Below, in pieces: positions 46,117 through 54,452 of a DNA stretch of 64,000 nucleotides; within the stretch, counting starts at the first letter, position 1; every line of letters begins with the position of its first letter. The DNA is taken from NCBI RefSeq assembly GCF_001467025.1, contig NZ_LNXV01000008.1, positions 256,135-320,134 of the forward strand, in the 5' to 3' direction. The translations under genes were made by a program, and so were the position numbers. The notes under the pieces were generated by a model. That model saw nothing but the letters and a program-made list of their open reading frames with translations. It made no database searches and was not told where the DNA came from. This DNA is from Legionella brunensis (GTDB lineage: Bacteria; Pseudomonadota; Gammaproteobacteria; Legionellales; Legionellaceae).

Positions 46117-47282
46117 TTTTCAACAAATTGTCTAATAGTTTTGGTAAGTCTTGATACTAGTTCTTCAATTTCTTGGTCATTGATAATTAAAGGAGGAAGA
46201 AGTCTAATCACAGTATCTGCGGTTACATTAAAAAGTATTCCATTTTCAATACCAATTAGTCTTGCATCATTAGCAGGCCTGTCAAGTTCAACTCCTAACA
46301 TATACCCCTTACCGCGAAAAGCACGTACACTCGGATGCTCTCCAAGCTCTAGCATTAACTTTTCTTTTAAAATAGCACTGTTACGTGTAACTAAGTTGCA
46401 TAGTTTATCACGCTCAATCACGTCTAAAACAGTTAGAGCAGTTGCACAAGCAAAGGGATTGCCACCAAAAGTTGAACCATGATTACCGGGCTTGAATAAA
46501 TTAGAAGCTTTATCACCCATTAAACAAACACTGATAGGAATACCATTTCCCAAACCTTTCGCTGTGGTGATAATATCAGGTTGCACACCGCTATGCATAA
46601 AGGAAAAATATTTCCCCGTTCTACCATTTCCTGTTTGAATTTCATCAAGAATAAACAGCCAGTCATGCTTCCTACAGAGCTCAGCAATAGCACGCAAATA
46701 AGAATCTTCTGCCACATAAATACCGCCTTCTCCCTGAATAGGTTCAAGCATGACAGCTACAACGTCATCACGGTTGGCAGCAATAGTATGTATAGCCTCG
46801 ATGTCATTGAACGGGGCACGAATAAAGCCCGGAACAAATGGCTCAAACCCAGCTTGAACCTTACGGCTCCCGGAGGCGGTGAGGGTGGCCATAGTACGAC
46901 CATGAAAGGCTCGCTCCATAACAATAATCGAGGGGGTATCAATCCCTTTCTTATGGCCAAAGAGACGAGTAAGTTTAATTGCTGCTTCATTAGCTTCAGC
47001 GCCAGAGTTGCCAAAGAAAGCTTGTTTCATGCCTGATATAGAAATTAGTTTCTCGGCTAATAATTCTTGCTCTTTGATATGATAGGCATTCGAGGTATGT
47101 ATTAATTTAGCTGCTTGTTGTTGAATGGTTTGGGTGACGTCTGGATGTGCATGGCCTAATCCGCAGACAGCAATACCACTTAAAGCATCGAGATAAGCTT
47201 TACCCTGATCATCATATAACCAAATACCTTCACCATGGGTAAAACTAATTGGTAAGGGGTTATAGCTGGTAATTAGCGCCAT
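46113..47282 (-). CDS. argD: acetylornithine aminotransferase (ArgD-like)
   Basis: 389 residues of class III PLP aminotransferases. Seen: YLDALSGIAVCGLGHAHPDV, FFGNSGAEANEAAIKLTR, FHGRTMATLTASG, VMLEPIQGEGGIYVA, DEIQTGNGRTGKYF, and the PLP Lys in IITTAKGLGNGIPI. Closest to ArgD/AstC rather than GabT. It converts N-acetylglutamate semialdehyde to N-acetylornithine, or the reverse in arginine or ornithine breakdown. It is followed by a GNAT gene with a 4-bp overlap and preceded by sodB, with a hairpin between. Confidence 0.9.
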   Translation of the reverse strand: MALITSYNPLPISFTHGEGIWLYDDQGKAYLDALSGIAVCGLGHAHPDVTQTIQQQAAKLIHTSNAYHIKEQELLAEKLISISGMKQAFFGNSGAEANEAAIKLTRLFGHKKGIDTPSIIVMERAFHGRTMATLTASGSRKVQAGFEPFVPGFIRAPFNDIEAIHTIAANRDDVVAVMLEPIQGEGGIYVAEDSYLRAIAELCRKHDWLFILDEIQTGNGRTGKYFSFMHSGVQPDIITTAKGLGNGIPISVCLMGDKASNLFKPGNHGSTFGGNPFACATALTVLDVIERDKLCNLVTRNSAILKEKLMLELGEHPSVRAFRGKGYMLGVELDRPANDARLIGIENGILFNVTADTVIRLLPPLIINDQEIEELVSRLTKTIRQFVEK

Positions 47283-47303
47283 GAAAACTCCTGTGGTTAT
47301 TAG

Positions 47304-47322
47304 TCCCGCGGTTTAGGCGGGA
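47304..47322 (-). terminator. hairpin between sodB and argD
   Basis: TCCCGC and GCGGGA, 6-bp GC-rich stem with a 7-nt loop, lie in the 77-bp gap between sodB and argD, both read leftward. No run of U follows, so it may only partly end sodB transcription or mark a processed 3' end. Confidence 0.4.
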
Positions 47323-47359
47323 TTCGAATATTTAATAAATTTGTTGGTATAAGTTCAAA

Positions 47360-47938
47360 TTAACACATATTGCTCGTTACGAAATCCCAGTTCACAATGG
47401 CCCAGAAAGATTTAATGTATTCCGGACGTGCATTACGATAGTCAATATAATAGGCATGTTCCCAGACATCGCAGGTTAATAATGCCTGCAAGCCTTCAGT
47501 CATCGGCGTACCAGCATTACTAGTGCTTATAATTTTAAGCACACCATCTTTATCCTGAACTAGCCAAGCCCACCCAGAACCGAACGTTGTTGCTGCTACT
47601 TGAGAAAACTGTTCTTTAAAGCTCTCAAAGGTACCAAAATGTTTAGTGATTGCATCACCGAGTTTACCAGTTGGTTCACCGCCACCATTAGGGCTTAAAC
47701 AATGCCAATAGAACGTGTGATTCCATACTTGGGCGGCATTGTTAAATATACCGCCGGAAGATTTCTTAATAATGTCTTCTAGACTAAAGTTTTCATACTC
47801 GGTTCCCGCAATTAGCTTATTAAGATTTGTCACATAAGCATTGTGATGTTTGCCATAATGATACTCTAAAGTTTCTTTAGAGATATGGGGTGCCAAAGCA
47901 TCCATTGCATAGGGTAGTGGGGGTAGTGTAAAAGCCAT
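47360..47938 (-). CDS. sodB: iron superoxide dismutase
   Basis: 192 residues. Metal ligands are visible: His in [11 protein letters not shown], His in [16 protein letters not shown], and Asp and His in [17 protein letters not shown]. The [11 protein letters not shown] motif, with its Gln, and the lack of the Mn-type GGH pattern indicate the Fe enzyme. Cytoplasmic. Next to glutaredoxin and peroxiredoxin genes, which makes this a small oxidative-defence neighbourhood. Confidence 0.95.
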   Translation of the reverse strand: MAFTLPPLPYAMDALAPHISKETLEYHYGKHHNAYVTNLNKLIAGTEYENFSLEDIIKKSSGGIFNNAAQVWNHTFYWHCLSPNGGGEPTGKLGDAITKHFGTFESFKEQFSQVAATTFGSGWAWLVQDKDGVLKIISTSNAGTPMTEGLQALLTCDVWEHAYYIDYRNARPEYIKSFWAIVNWDFVTSNMC

Positions 47939-48123
47939 TTTTAGTCCTCTTTATTAAATGAATGTTAAGTTTAGCAGGAAGGTAAACATATTCAATGAGC
48001 GCTTATTTGTAAAATTCTATTTTGCTGATGTGCTATTGTTGTAAAATAGACATTTAATATATAACGAGATTTTTAATCTCAATATTCTTCTGTAGCGAAT
48101 GCTCTTCAAGTAAGAAGGATAGG

Positions 48124-48152
48124 TTTTTCCAGGTTCATTATGGCTGGAAAAA
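48124..48152. repeat. 9-bp stem-loop in the sodB-grxD gap
   Basis: TTTTTCCAG 48124-48132 and CTGGAAAAA 48144-48152 form a perfect 9-bp stem with an 11-nt loop in the 346-bp gap between the divergent sodB and grxD genes. No T run follows on the plus strand beyond the stem. It could be a regulatory hairpin; the rest of the gap holds only the grxD promoter. Confidence 0.35.
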
Positions 48153-48207
48153 ATGTGGAATAAAACCAGAATTGATTATGTGATAACCACCCCTTGATGG
48201 CTGCTAG

Positions 48208-48236
48208 TTGCGAATTGGTCTCATTTTCGCCATAAT
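48208..48236 (+). promoter_or_regulatory. sigma-70-type promoter of grxD
   Basis: TTGCGA (48208-48213) and CATAAT (48231-48236) are separated by 17 bp. This places transcription start near 48243, about 40 nt before the GTG of grxD. Four of six -35 and five of six -10 bases match consensus. Confidence 0.5.
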
Positions 48237-48284
48237 TACACTGGTTTTTATTTATTTTTTGATATTAAAACGATAGGTGACCCA

Positions 48285-48602
48285 GTGGAAACAATCGAAA
48301 AGATTAAACAACAAATTGCTGAAAATGCAATATTACTCTATATGAAGGGTACTCCTAAAATGCCCCAATGTGGTTTTTCTGCACGTGCTGTGCAATGCAT
48401 TGATGCCTGTGGGGTGAATTTCGCTTATGTGGATGTTCTTGCTAATCCAGATATTCGACAAACTCTACCGCAATATGCAGATTGGCCTACTTTTCCCCAG
48501 CTTTATGTTAAAGGTGAGTTGATCGGCGGCTCAGATATTATTGCAGAACTTTATCAACAAGGTGAGTTAGAGTCTTTATTACGTGAAGCGGTTGCACTTT
48601 AA
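48285..48602 (+). CDS. grxD: monothiol glutaredoxin (Grx4/GrxD)
   Basis: 105 residues starting at GTG after AGGTGA. The CGFS active site is in TPKMPQCGFSARAVQ at residues ~24-38, and the glutathione/cluster site is WPTFPQLYVKGELIGGSDII. Monothiol CGFS glutaredoxins bind a [2Fe-2S] cluster and act in Fe-S protein assembly and iron sensing. It lies 44 bp before the peroxiredoxin gene, likely in one transcript. Confidence 0.95.
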   Translation: METIEKIKQQIAENAILLYMKGTPKMPQCGFSARAVQCIDACGVNFAYVDVLANPDIRQTLPQYADWPTFPQLYVKGELIGGSDIIAELYQQGELESLLREAVAL

Positions 48603-48646
48603 GCTTAAATGTTGCGCACTTGGTGTGCTTGATTAAGGAGAAATAG

Positions 48647-49252
48647 ATGAGTGTTTTAGTTGGACGCAAGGCCCCCGATTTTACAGTTCCTGCCGTATTG
48701 GCGAGTGGTGAAATTACTGACAAATTTAATTTGCATGACTCATTAAAAGGTAAATTTGGTTTGGTGTTTTTCTACCCCTTGGACTTTACATTTGTATGCC
48801 CTTCTGAATTAATAGCTCTTCATCATCGTATGGATGAATTTAAGAGCCGTGGTGTTGAAGTGGTTGCTGTTTCCATTGATTCGCAATTCACTCACAATGC
48901 TTATCGTAATACTTCTGTTAAAGATGGTGGCATTGGCCATGTGAATTTTACTTTGGCTGCTGATATGACTCATACGATTTGCCAATCTTATGGTGTAGAG
49001 CATCCTGTGGCTGGTGTTGCATTCCGTGGTGCCTTTATTATCGACAAGAACGGTGTTGTGCGTTCGCAAATTGTTAATGATTTGCCAATTGGCCGTAACA
49101 TTGACGAATTAATTCGTATTATTGATGCAGTTCAATTCTTCGAAGAGCATGGTGAAGTATGCCCTGCTGGTTGGCAAAAAGGAAAAGCAGGCATGAAGGC
49201 TTCTCCAAAAGGCGTAGCAGAATACTTAGCAACTCATTCGGATGATTTATAA
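48647..49252 (+). CDS. 2-Cys peroxiredoxin (AhpC/TSA family)
   Basis: 201 residues. Peroxidatic Cys in PLDFTFVCPSEL near residue 51, resolving Cys in HGEVCPAGWQKG near 170, and the GGIG (DGGIGHVNFTL) motif of robust-to-oxidation inhibition-sensitive peroxiredoxins. It reduces hydrogen and organic peroxides with thioredoxin or AhpF/AhpD. AAGGAG precedes the ATG. Its 3' end overlaps rnt by 19 bp in convergent orientation. Confidence 0.93.
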   Translation: MSVLVGRKAPDFTVPAVLASGEITDKFNLHDSLKGKFGLVFFYPLDFTFVCPSELIALHHRMDEFKSRGVEVVAVSIDSQFTHNAYRNTSVKDGGIGHVNFTLAADMTHTICQSYGVEHPVAGVAFRGAFIIDKNGVVRSQIVNDLPIGRNIDELIRIIDAVQFFEEHGEVCPAGWQKGKAGMKASPKGVAEYLATHSDDL

Positions 49253-49878
49253 GAGTCTGTATGAATTTTGCGCCAAGCATTAAGCATGGCGCAAAATAAC
49301 TCTGCCGTTCTTTCTGCATCATAAATTGCCGAATGTGCTTCGTTAACATTAAAGTCAATTCCCGCCGCTTTAGCTGCCCTTGAAAGCACTGTTTGCCCAT
49401 AAAATAACCCTCCCAATGTGGCTGTGTCAAAGCAAGTGAACGAGTGAAAAGGGGAGCGAACACCAGTACGTTTAACGGCCTCTTTAATAAACAGCAAATC
49501 AAACCAGGCATTATGACCGACTAAAACTGCTTTTTGACATTTACGCTCTTGTAAAGCTTTATTGATTGGCGCAAACAGATTTTTAAGGGCCTGTTTTTCA
49601 TCAATTGCAAATCGTAGTGGTTGATAGGGGTCAACTTGAATAAATTCTAATGATTTCTCATCAAGTTCAGCCCCTTCAAACGGTATAATGTGTTCAAAAT
49701 AAGTGGCTTGCGGAGAAAAGATACCTTCACTATTGATGTCAATCAGGACAATACTCATCTCTAACAGTGCATTTTTTAAAGGATTCACGCCTGCTGTTTC
49801 GATATCGACCACGACGGGCAAAAAGCCGCGGAAGCGGTCCTTTAATTCGGTGCAAAAAATAGTATCACGCAGACTCAT
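49234..49878 (-). CDS. rnt: ribonuclease T
   Basis: 214 residues from ATG 49878, which has GGAG 5 nt upstream; a GTG at 49884 overlaps that site. DEDDh exonuclease: Asp and Glu in PVVVDIETAGVNPLKNALLE (first 20), Asp in VGHNAWFDLLFIKEA, His and Asp in NEAHSAIYDAERTAELF. RNase T trims tRNA and small stable RNA 3' ends. The start overlaps the end of pyrC, and the end overlaps the peroxiredoxin gene. Confidence 0.94.
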   Translation of the reverse strand: MSLRDTIFCTELKDRFRGFLPVVVDIETAGVNPLKNALLEMSIVLIDINSEGIFSPQATYFEHIIPFEGAELDEKSLEFIQVDPYQPLRFAIDEKQALKNLFAPINKALQERKCQKAVLVGHNAWFDLLFIKEAVKRTGVRSPFHSFTCFDTATLGGLFYGQTVLSRAAKAAGIDFNVNEAHSAIYDAERTAELFCAMLNAWRKIHTDSYKSSE

Positions 49879-50899
49879 GAACACTCCAAGTTAAAGATTC
49901 TCCAGCAGCGACAGGAATTACGAACTCCTTGCCGAAAGGGAACACTGAGGGTATAAGTTGTGCGGATTTTCTTAAAGTTATTTGGCCCTTGTTAATTGGC
50001 AACTGATAAAATTCAGCACCATAACGACTTAAAAAAGCATCAAGTTTGTCTAAAGCATTTAATTGTTCAAAGACTTGTGTATACAAGGCTACTGCATAGG
50101 GTGCTGAAAAAATACCTGCACAACCACAGGCACTTTCTTTGTTGGCCACGGCATGCGGAGCACTATCTGTACCTGCAAAAAATTTAGGACTGCCGCTTAT
50201 GGCTGCTTCTTGCAGAGCTTTTTGATCAGTTTCACGTTTTAAAATAGGAAGGCAATAATAATGAGGTCTAATACCCCCAGCCAACAAATGATTACGATTA
50301 TAAATTAAATGATGCGCGGTAATGGTAGCTGCCACGGTTTCTGGCGATTGATTAATAAAATCAACGGCAACTTGGGTGGAAATGTGTTCTAGGATGACGC
50401 GTAACTTAGGAAAGTTGCGAATTAAGGGGACTAAATTTGTGTGAATAAATGCCGCTTCACGCTGAAAAATATCCCCTTCAGTTACCTCGCCATGAACTTG
50501 TAATACCAAATTTTCTGTTTGCATGACTTCAAATAAAGGATAGAGGGCTCGCAAAGAATTGACCCCCTCTTCTGAGTTCGTGGTGGCACCGGCAGGATAA
50601 AGTTTGGCACCTAATATAAATGGATAGTTCTTTATTTGTTGAAGCTCATCTGCCGTAACTTTTTCATTAAGATATAAAGTCATGAATGGCGAAAAGTCCG
50701 TCTCTTTAGGTAAAGCCGAGATAATGCGCTGATGATAAGCAACAACCGCGTCAACAGTTGTGAGGGCAGGTTTAAGGTTGGGCATAATGAGGGCGCGGGC
50801 AAAATGTTGTGCTGTAGCTGGAACAGTATGTTCCAGGTAAAGACCATCCCGCAGATGGACGTGCCAATCATCAGGGCGCGTGATTGTTATAGATTCCAC
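49865..50899 (-). CDS. pyrC: dihydroorotase (PyrC)
   Basis: 344 residues from GTG 50899, close to the 348 of E. coli PyrC. The frame extends further to 50995, but those residues do not belong to the family and would run into the divergent gene. Zn ligands: RPDDWHVHLRD at the N-terminus, the carbamylated Lys in LGAKLYPAGATTNS, His in VLQVHGE and ILEHIST, and Asp in FFAGTDSAPH. It closes carbamoyl-aspartate to dihydroorotate in pyrimidine synthesis. Followed by rnt with a 14-bp overlap. Confidence 0.94.
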   Translation of the reverse strand: MESITITRPDDWHVHLRDGLYLEHTVPATAQHFARALIMPNLKPALTTVDAVVAYHQRIISALPKETDFSPFMTLYLNEKVTADELQQIKNYPFILGAKLYPAGATTNSEEGVNSLRALYPLFEVMQTENLVLQVHGEVTEGDIFQREAAFIHTNLVPLIRNFPKLRVILEHISTQVAVDFINQSPETVAATITAHHLIYNRNHLLAGGIRPHYYCLPILKRETDQKALQEAAISGSPKFFAGTDSAPHAVANKESACGCAGIFSAPYAVALYTQVFEQLNALDKLDAFLSRYGAEFYQLPINKGQITLRKSAQLIPSVFPFGKEFVIPVAAGESLTWSVHESA

Positions 50900-50968
50900 A
50901 GTAAAGATTCCGTTGAGTTTGCCGATATTTGAAGCATAACATGGATTGCTAAGCTGGATGAGCAAAAA

Positions 50969-51856
50969 ATGGCATTTATACGGATTGTTATACAAGGATT
51001 GTTAAAAATTGCTATTTTGTGCTGGCTGCCCATTAATCATGTGTTTGCTACAATCCATGTAGATTATGCCAGCCCGATGGGTGAGGAGAATTGGCGGATG
51101 AATGGTAATCCGCTGCGTTGCGGTTTGTCTTTAACAGTCCCCAATTATGGCATTGCTTATTTTGAACAATATGCAGCGAAGCCGCCTCATTTTATTCTAA
51201 GCAAATGGCAACAGGTAGAAAGACAGCTTCCGGCAGTAGTCTATGCTGCTCCACCTGTTTGGAAACCTTATGGCAAATCCTATTTTGTTTCAAAAACAAC
51301 AGTTAATCCAGGCCAATATGGTCTTTATTTACCTCGTGAGCCAGCGCTTAAATTATTAACTTATTTAGCAGAAGGCTTCCAAACTAAATTTGAGTATCGG
51401 TCGGAAGAAGGTTTTCCTGTGACCGTAGTGCTTTCTCCAATTCACTTCCAAGAGGTTTATGCAAAATATCAGCGTTGCTTAGGTAATTTATTACCTTTTG
51501 ATTATGCTAGTGTGCGAATGAGCATCATATATTTCGATTCGGATAGTTTTGAGTTGAGTGATGAAGCCAAGCAACAGCTGAAGAAAATAGCCAGATACTG
51601 TCGTGCTGATCAACTAGTAAAGCGAGTCAAAATTGCTGGCTATACTGATGATACAGGGCGCAAATCCTATAATAATGCTGTTTCAGAGGCGCGCGCTAAA
51701 GCAGTTGCTAATTATTTACAAAGCCAAGGGGTTCATTTGGAGCGCTTATCAATAACCTGGTACGGTGTTAAAGATCCAGTGGCACCCAATGATACTGATT
51801 CAGGAAAAACCCTTAATCGCAGAGTAGTAGTTAAAATTGTTAAATCAAATACTTGA
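50969..51856 (+). CDS. MotY-like OmpA-family protein
   Basis: 295 residues. A signal peptide (residues ~1-27) is followed by a MotY_N-like domain: YASPMGEENWRMNGNPLRCG and LTVPNYGIAYFEQYA, then PVWKPYGKSYFVS. The C-terminal OmpA peptidoglycan-binding domain spans ~180-292 with IIYFDSDSFELSDEAKQQLK and VKIAGYTDDTGRKSYNNAVSEARAKAV (first 20 given by key residues GYTDDTG, SEARA). MotY builds the T-ring that anchors the stator of sodium-type flagellar motors. No flagellar gene is nearby, so the role may be purely envelope. Divergent from pyrC. Confidence 0.78.
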   Translation: MAFIRIVIQGLLKIAILCWLPINHVFATIHVDYASPMGEENWRMNGNPLRCGLSLTVPNYGIAYFEQYAAKPPHFILSKWQQVERQLPAVVYAAPPVWKPYGKSYFVSKTTVNPGQYGLYLPREPALKLLTYLAEGFQTKFEYRSEEGFPVTVVLSPIHFQEVYAKYQRCLGNLLPFDYASVRMSIIYFDSDSFELSDEAKQQLKKIARYCRADQLVKRVKIAGYTDDTGRKSYNNAVSEARAKAVANYLQSQGVHLERLSITWYGVKDPVAPNDTDSGKTLNRRVVVKIVKSNT

Positions 51857-52139
51857 AAATAAATCAAAAAAAAATTGCTCACACGGCCTTTTATCTGGTA
51901 CATTCAAAAAGAATTTAGCCAACCTATTGATTCGAAAGGTTTAACACCTGGAATAATTAGTTTTTGTTAGACATTAACTTTAGTCGGAACATAATGAGGC
52001 TTTTTTAGAATGGAAAACTAGCTAATCTTGCCCTAATGGAGTTGGCGGCAAATTAATTAGTATGGACATAAAGAAGACATTTTTGGTCGTTAGACAGACT
52101 AAATTATCGAATTTATAGAGAATTTTTGTGGAAATAGTG
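51857..52139. other. intergenic region upstream of the MOMP cluster
   Basis: About 280 AT-rich bp before the MOMP promoter. No ORF, repeat or hairpin of note was found. Long leader and upstream regions are usual for highly expressed porin genes, so regulator sites could lie here, but none was recognised. Confidence 0.35.
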
Positions 52140-52168
52140 TTGACTTTGATAAAGTAGCGCTTGATAAT
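52140..52168 (+). promoter_or_regulatory. sigma-70 promoter of the first MOMP gene
   Basis: TTGACT (52140-52145), 17-bp spacer, GATAAT (52163-52168): five of six bases match in each box and the spacing is ideal. Transcription would begin near 52175, leaving a leader of about 100 nt before the ATG. Confidence 0.65.
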
Positions 52169-52277
52169 CTGACCATGTACGTTCTCGGATAGAGCGATGA
52201 TTGCGTACTATAGTCAATACCATGTTGTGGTTTGACGGCTAAACGGGAAATTAATAATAAAAAAGTGGAGATGAAGC

Positions 52278-53222
52278 ATGTTAAATCTGAAAAAAACAGC
52301 GGTAGCTGTTCTTGCTTTAGGTAGCAGTGCAGTATTTGCTGGAACCATGGGTCCTGTATGTACCCCTGGTAATGTCACCGTTCCTTGCGAAAGAACAGCT
52401 TGGGATTTTGGTGTATATGCTCTGTACCTTCAACCTGCATATGATGTAGATTACGGTTATCCTTTCTTCCACTCTCCAGATGGTATCACTAATCACTATC
52501 GTGATTTGGATCCTGACTGGGGATGGGGCTTCAAGTTAGAAGGTTCTTACCATTTTAGTACTGGTAATGATTTGAACCTTAACTGGTACCACTGGAACAA
52601 GCAAAACGATGAGAACTTTGCTGATGCATTCTTCGGCGGTTTCGGTCCTCTCTATGGCAGCCATCATTTTGAACCAAAATGGGATGCTGTTAACCTAGAG
52701 TTTGGCCAACACGTTGATTTCGGTGAGTTCAAAGACATTCGTTTCCATGCTGGTGTTCAATATGCCCGTATCGAGCACGAGTTTACTGCATCTGGTTATA
52801 TTCCACCAGCTTCTGTATTCACTGGCTTCTCTACAACAGGTGAGAGCAAGTTCAATGGCTTCGGTCCACGTGTAGGTATGGACATGCAGTACAACTTCAA
52901 CAATGGCTTTGCTATTTACGGAAATGGCGCTTCTGCATTGTTAGTTGGCGATGCTAAGTTCAACACTGCAACTGCTTTTGGTGGTTTCCTAATTGGTTCT
53001 ACCTCTGGTTCAAAAACAACCATCGTTCCTGAACTAGAAGCTAAGTTAGGTGCTAAGTACACTTATGCCATGGCTCAAGGTGACTTGACTCTAGATGCTG
53101 GTTGGATGTGGGTTAACTATTTCAACGCTAACCACTTCATCGGTACTTTAGCTGGTAACCGCGAATCTAACTTCGCTCTACAAGGTCCTTTCGCTGGTTT
53201 GAAATGGGTTGGTAACGTTTAA
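52278..53222 (+). CDS. Legionella-type major outer membrane protein (copy 1)
   Basis: 314 residues. A signal peptide ([18 protein letters not shown]) precedes [17 protein letters not shown], the conserved Cys-pair start of Legionella MOMP (PF05150). The mature protein is a beta-barrel with aromatic girdles ([55 protein letters not shown]) and ends [16 protein letters not shown] is a disulfide-linked porin, known in L. pneumophila as a complement-binding surface protein. GGAG precedes the ATG. A rho-independent terminator follows, then a second copy. Confidence 0.93.
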   Translation: MLNLKKTAVAVLALGSSAVFAGTMGPVCTPGNVTVPCERTAWDFGVYALYLQPAYDVDYGYPFFHSPDGITNHYRDLDPDWGWGFKLEGSYHFSTGNDLNLNWYHWNKQNDENFADAFFGGFGPLYGSHHFEPKWDAVNLEFGQHVDFGEFKDIRFHAGVQYARIEHEFTASGYIPPASVFTGFSTTGESKFNGFGPRVGMDMQYNFNNGFAIYGNGASALLVGDAKFNTATAFGGFLIGSTSGSKTTIVPELEAKLGAKYTYAMAQGDLTLDAGWMWVNYFNANHFIGTLAGNRESNFALQGPFAGLKWVGNV

Positions 53223-53248
53223 TTAGTCAAACCGGAAATGTCTTACTG

Positions 53249-53278
53249 AAGCCCATCCTTGTTGATGGGCTTTTTTTT
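53249..53278 (+). terminator. rho-independent terminator between the two MOMP genes
   Basis: GCCCATC (53251-53257) pairs with GATGGGC (53264-53270), extended by two A-T pairs, with a 6-nt loop and a run of eight T. It is textbook. It ends only 17 bp before the next ATG, leaving no room for a promoter after it. Confidence 0.88.
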
Positions 53279-53295
53279 GATAGATGGAGTGATCA

Positions 53296-54243
53296 ATGTT
53301 GAAAAAAACAACCCTCGCTATTTTTTGCATGGCAGCAAGTGGTTTTGCATCAGCAGGGACAATGGGGCCTGCTTGTGTACCTGGCGATGTAACTGTTCCT
53401 TGCGAAGCTAAAAAATGGGACATAGGAGTACAAGCTCTTTATTTACAACCTATTTATAGTTCTCAACGAGGTTATGAGTTGACCCAAAGCGACACCTTTA
53501 GGGAAGTCGAGCATGATTGGGATTGGGGATACCGTTTAGAAGGTTCTTATCATTTCAGCACAGGTAATGACATTACTATGACCTGGGTGCATTTTGATGA
53601 TGATAACTCTCATCACTCTGGCTATGCTGGTGTTACTCCTTTTAGTGGCCCTTTCCTCGTGCCATTCGGCATAACCATAGACAACCGTTTTGATCAAGTA
53701 AACCTCGTGATGGGGCAGCACGTTGATATGGGGCTCTTGAAAGATGCTCGATTCTACGGTGGTTTGCAATATGCAAGAATCCGCTTGGATGCTACCTATA
53801 ACTATGCTGCAACAATACCAGTGCTCGCACCTGCAGGGTTTTCTCAAGATCGCGATGCAGATTTTAATGGGGTTGGTCCTGTTATCGGTATAGATTATGC
53901 CTATGACTTAGTGCGCGGATTTAGCATTACTGCAAATACTGCTGGCTCAATTTTATATGGCACAAGCCGTTTTAATAATAGATTTATTTTCGCACCTAGT
54001 GGATTAGTGCCTATTAATGTTTATGCGAGCAAAAAATCTGTAGTTCCAAGTATAGAAGCGAAGTTGGGCCTAAAATATGCCTACGAAATGCCTCAAGGCG
54101 TCTTTAATATTGAAGGCGGTTATCAAGTTCTCAATTATTTTGATGCGCTGCATGTCTTTAATCTTGCAGCTAACTTAAAGAATAGTGATTTTGGACTGTA
54201 TGGGCCGTACCTTGGTGCAAAATGGGTAGGTAACCTTCTATAG
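53296..54243 (+). CDS. Legionella-type major outer membrane protein (copy 2)
   Basis: 315 residues, a diverged paralogue of the previous gene: same signal peptide type (TLAIFCMAASGFASAG), same GTMGPACVPGDVTVPCE start, [19 protein letters not shown], and GPYLGAKWVGNLL end. The Cys pair is kept, while the loops differ (for example an HFDDDNSHHSGYAG segment). Paralogous MOMPs may be used in different hosts or phases. Its ribosome site GGAG lies just after the terminator of copy 1, so expression depends on read-through or on an upstream promoter inside copy 1. A strong terminator follows. Confidence 0.92.
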   Translation: MLKKTTLAIFCMAASGFASAGTMGPACVPGDVTVPCEAKKWDIGVQALYLQPIYSSQRGYELTQSDTFREVEHDWDWGYRLEGSYHFSTGNDITMTWVHFDDDNSHHSGYAGVTPFSGPFLVPFGITIDNRFDQVNLVMGQHVDMGLLKDARFYGGLQYARIRLDATYNYAATIPVLAPAGFSQDRDADFNGVGPVIGIDYAYDLVRGFSITANTAGSILYGTSRFNNRFIFAPSGLVPINVYASKKSVVPSIEAKLGLKYAYEMPQGVFNIEGGYQVLNYFDALHVFNLAANLKNSDFGLYGPYLGAKWVGNLL

Positions 54244-54258
54244 TTCCTACCGTTTTCA

Positions 54259-54285
54259 AAAAGCCCTGCCCAGGGCTTTTTTTTT
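54259..54285 (+). terminator. rho-independent terminator after MOMP copy 2
   Basis: AAAAGCCCTG and CAGGGCTTTT (54259-54280) form a 10-bp stem with a minimal loop, followed by TTTTT. It closes the tandem porin unit. Confidence 0.85.
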
Positions 54286-54452
54286 ATCCAAATTATTAAT
54301 ACTGATTTCCCTACCTCATGAGCGTAACTTCCCTTGTCTAAGAATAGTATAACAAATATTGTGCGCAAAGGCTGGCCACTGCGATCGATGCAAGCTATAA
54401 TCCTCAGCGATAAATAACCAGGAAGACAAAAAAACAGTCAGGAGTACCGCTC

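Noticed and set aside
46084..47036. Plus-strand frames over argD
   Set aside because: They are complements of conserved ArgD motifs and have no independent coding signs.
50900..50995. Upstream extension of pyrC
   Set aside because: The added residues do not match dihydroorotases and would overlap the start of the divergent MotY-like gene; the GTG at 50899 gives the family's usual length.
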